Below, one piece after another: positions 31,522-32,700 of a DNA stretch of 32,700 nt; within the stretch, counting starts at the first letter, position 1, and each line of letters opens with the position of its first letter. The DNA is from UMGS172 sp045578845 (GTDB taxonomy: Bacteria > Bacillota > Clostridia > Oscillospirales > Acutalibacteraceae): contig JAZNLA010000064.1 in assembly GCA_045578845.1 (NCBI GenBank), forward strand, positions 1 through 32,700, in the 5' to 3' direction. The notes under the pieces were generated by a model. That model searched no databases. It saw only the letters and a program-made list of their open reading frames with translations, and had not been told where the DNA came from. A program made the position numbers and the translations under genes.

Positions 31522-32061
31522 ATGAAAGCAACAGGTATTGTGAGAAGGATTGACGATTTAGGCAGGGTGGTAATTCCTAAAGAAATACGCAGAATACTGC
31601 GTATTCGCGACGGCGACCCGTTAGAAATTTATACGGCGGGTGACGGCGAGGTCATTTTCAAGAAATATTCGCCTATCGGCGAATTATCGCCGACAGCGGT
31701 GCAGTATGCCGAGGCCATGATTAAACACACCTCGAGTGCTGTGGTTATTTGTGACCGCGACCACTGTATTGCGGCGGCAGGTATTGCCCGCAAAGAGGTT
31801 ATTGAACGCCGCGTAACGTCGGCGGTTGAGGAGTTGCTTGAGTCGAGGGCGACCTATATTTTCGGTACCGACGACGGCGAGCCGCCTTTAGCGTTAGAGG
31901 GACTTGACCGCCCGGCGGCGATTGTTGTACCGATTTTGACTGCAGGTGATATAAGCGGTGCTGTGGTTATGTTACTTGACGAAAGCCGATCGGTGCCTAC
32001 CGAAACCGATATAAAACTCGCTAAGGTTGCCGCGACATTTTTAGGAAAACAGATGGAATAG
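31522..32061 (+). CDS. spoVT: Stage V sporulation protein T (AbrB/GAF regulator)
   Basis: 179 residues. The N-terminal AbrB swapped-hairpin DNA-binding domain (1-52) reads MKATGIVRRIDDLGRVVIPK and continues EIRRILRIRDGDPLEIYT. The C-terminal GAF-like domain (about 55-178) includes MIKHTSSAVVICDRDHCIAAAG. SpoVT is a late forespore regulator in Bacillus and Clostridia that tunes sigma-G genes. Length and domain order match. AAAAGGAG precedes the ATG. It is monocistronic here. Its presence suggests a spore former or a recent descendant of one. Confidence 0.95.
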   Translation: MKATGIVRRIDDLGRVVIPKEIRRILRIRDGDPLEIYTAGDGEVIFKKYSPIGELSPTAVQYAEAMIKHTSSAVVICDRDHCIAAAGIARKEVIERRVTSAVEELLESRATYIFGTDDGEPPLALEGLDRPAAIVVPILTAGDISGAVVMLLDESRSVPTETDIKLAKVAATFLGKQME

Positions 32062-32145
32062 AGCAAAATTTTTCGTGTTTTATCATAGGTAAAAGAATAG
32101 GATTAAAAAATATCGCAAAAAATAAGTATTTTTGCGAAAAAGTAC

Positions 32146-32175
32146 TTGACAAATAGCCAATAAAAGTATTATAAT
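32146..32175 (+). promoter_or_regulatory. Sigma-A promoter of the tRNA genes
   Basis: TTGACA (32146-32151), an 18-nt spacer and TATAAT (32170-32175) lie about 28 bp before the first tRNA, as expected for stable RNA transcription. Confidence 0.85.
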
Positions 32176-32203
32176 AGCCAAGTCGTAATTGTGTGACTTT
32201 TGT

Positions 32204-32280
32204 GGCGGTATAGCTCAGTTGGCTAGAGCACTCGGTTCATACCCGATTTGTCGTTGGTTCAAATCCGACTACCGCTACCA
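32204..32280 (+). tRNA. tRNA-Met (anticodon CAT), elongator type
   Basis: 77 nt including an encoded CCA. The acceptor stem GGCGGTA pairs with TACCGCT (one G-T pair at the tip), the D arm is TAGCTCAGTTGG, the anticodon loop is TTCATAC and the T arm contains GGTTCAAATCC. A CAT anticodon could also be a lysidine-modified tRNA-Ile, but the overall sequence looks like elongator Met. Confidence 0.93.
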
Positions 32281-32313
32281 ATATCGGTCCGTGCCAATAG
32301 GTGCGGATTGCAT

Positions 32314-32388
32314 GGCCCGGTGGTCAAGCGGCTAAGACACCGCCCTTTCACGGCGGTAACACGAGTTCGATTCTCGTCCGGGTCACCA
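32314..32388 (+). tRNA. tRNA-Glu (anticodon TTC)
   Basis: 75 nt including an encoded CCA. The acceptor stem GGCCCGG pairs with CCGGGTC, the anticodon stem CCGCC/GGCGG encloses CTTTCAC, and the T arm contains GAGTTCGATTCTC. It is co-transcribed with tRNA-Met, 33 bp downstream of it. Confidence 0.95.
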
Positions 32389-32410
32389 AATGACATATTG
32401 TCGAACAAAG

Positions 32411-32440
32411 TAGCGTTCCATAAGGGACGCTATTTTGTTT
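32411..32440 (+). terminator. Intrinsic terminator of the tRNA operon
   Basis: TAGCGTTCC (32411-32419) pairs with GGGACGCTA (32424-32432) around an ATAA loop, followed by TTTTGTTTTT. Confidence 0.9.
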
Positions 32441-32465
32441 TTCTAAATTGCTATATATAAAAGGC

Positions 32466-32498
32466 AGACCGCCCACAATTTTAGGTTGTGGGCGGTCT
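32466..32498. terminator. Strong hairpin, possible terminator on the minus strand
   Basis: A perfect 13-bp GC-rich stem, AGACCGCCCACAA (32466-32478) with 32486-32498, has a 7-nt loop. No T run follows on the + strand; a short one (CCTTTTA) follows on the - strand. It could end a - strand transcript entering from the right, or be part of a degenerate region. Confidence 0.5.
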
Positions 32499-32700
32499 TA
32501 CTGTAGGTCTTGATATAGCAAAAACCGTTAAAACTCAAAGTGAATATAAAACCGCAGGGGCAATTTTTGTTGAGAATTTCAAAAAATTATATAACGTTAC
32601 CGATACGAATATTGCACTCGAAGATATCGGTGAGGCCATGCAGTCTTTTTCGGATTACAGATTTAAAGGTAAAGTACCTCAAGACTCAACCGAAAGGGGC
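32488..32700 (+). CDS. Partial open frame of unknown function, no good start
   Basis: One frame is open from a stop at 32482 to the end of the window. It reads VGLDIAKTVKTQSEYKTAGA, then FVENFKKLYNVTDTNIALED, then GEAMQSFSDYRFKGKVP. It is protein-like (hydrophobic/charged periodicity) and faintly recalls the end of an LCP (LytR-CpsA-Psr) domain, but this is a guess. There is no ATG near its beginning and no ribosome binding site; only a GTG at 32488, inside a hairpin. It may be a truncated gene or a gene fragment that continues beyond the window. Confidence 0.35.
   Translation, partial: MGGLTVGLDIAKTVKTQSEYKTAGAIFVENFKKLYNVTDTNIALEDIGEAMQSFSDYRFKGKVPQDSTERG

Noticed and set aside
32113..32137. 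A hairpin CGCAAAAA/TTTTTGCG after spoVT as a terminator
   Set aside because: The stem is mainly A-T and no T run follows on the + strand, so I could not support it as a terminator for spoVT.
32248..32460. A 70-codon open frame across the tRNA region
   Set aside because: It lies over tRNA-Met, tRNA-Glu and their terminator; the translated text is simply tRNA sequence.
1..32700. CRISPR array, prophage or rRNA genes
   Set aside because: No regularly spaced repeats, phage structural genes or rRNA signatures were seen on either strand.

Overview
The window (about 40% GC by eye, short intergenic gaps, strong AAGGAGG-type ribosome binding sites, TTGACA/TATAAT promoters) looks like a strictly anaerobic Clostridia genome, most likely an Oscillospirales/Ruminococcaceae-type gut bacterium. 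Clues are an indolepyruvate:ferredoxin oxidoreductase, several Fe-S flavoproteins, a SpoVT sporulation regulator, a GH94 phosphorylase and a VTC/DUF4956/carbohydrate-binding cassette. No taxonomic marker is complete in the window, so this is an inference.

Layout. 1-3240: a polysaccharide-biosynthesis-like gene (+) converges on a GH94 disaccharide phosphorylase (-), with a bidirectional terminator between them. 3285-11135: one probable operon with a near-consensus promoter and a strong terminator. It carries an AMP-forming acyl-CoA synthetase, IorA, IorB, a small membrane protein, a PaaK-type aryl-CoA ligase, a tandem ACT-domain protein and an aminotransferase. Together these interconvert aromatic amino acids, aryl-pyruvates, aryl-acetyl-CoA and aryl acids. 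11180-15347: a truncated lipoprotein, a siroheme sulfite-reductase-like Fe-S protein and an iron/cobalamin-type ABC importer. 15357-20585: a MarR regulator whose promoter carries two matching inverted-repeat operators, then DegV, an enoate-reductase-like FMN/FAD/Fe-S enzyme and both subunits of aconitase X. A HAD phosphatase follows. I read this as a possible dehydrate-then-reduce pathway for an unknown hydroxy-acid and consider it the best candidate for an undescribed system.

21506-24821 (-): a VTC polyphosphate-polymerase-like protein, a DUF4956 membrane protein and a beta-helical carbohydrate-binding lipoprotein. 24922-31436 (+): an OmpR-type two-component system and a MacAB-like efflux operon. 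Both sit behind near-identical response-regulator-box promoters. The first promoter is separated from its gene by a 279-bp element with perfect 21-bp terminal inverted repeats. The second drives a deletion scar (alarmone synthetase N-terminus joined to a cyclophilin C-terminus) before the efflux genes. The efflux adaptor gene is fused in frame to a sigma-factor-like domain.

31522-32700: spoVT, tRNA-Met and tRNA-Glu with their promoter and terminator, then a partial open frame running off the window. No CRISPR array, rRNA, transposase or phage gene was seen.
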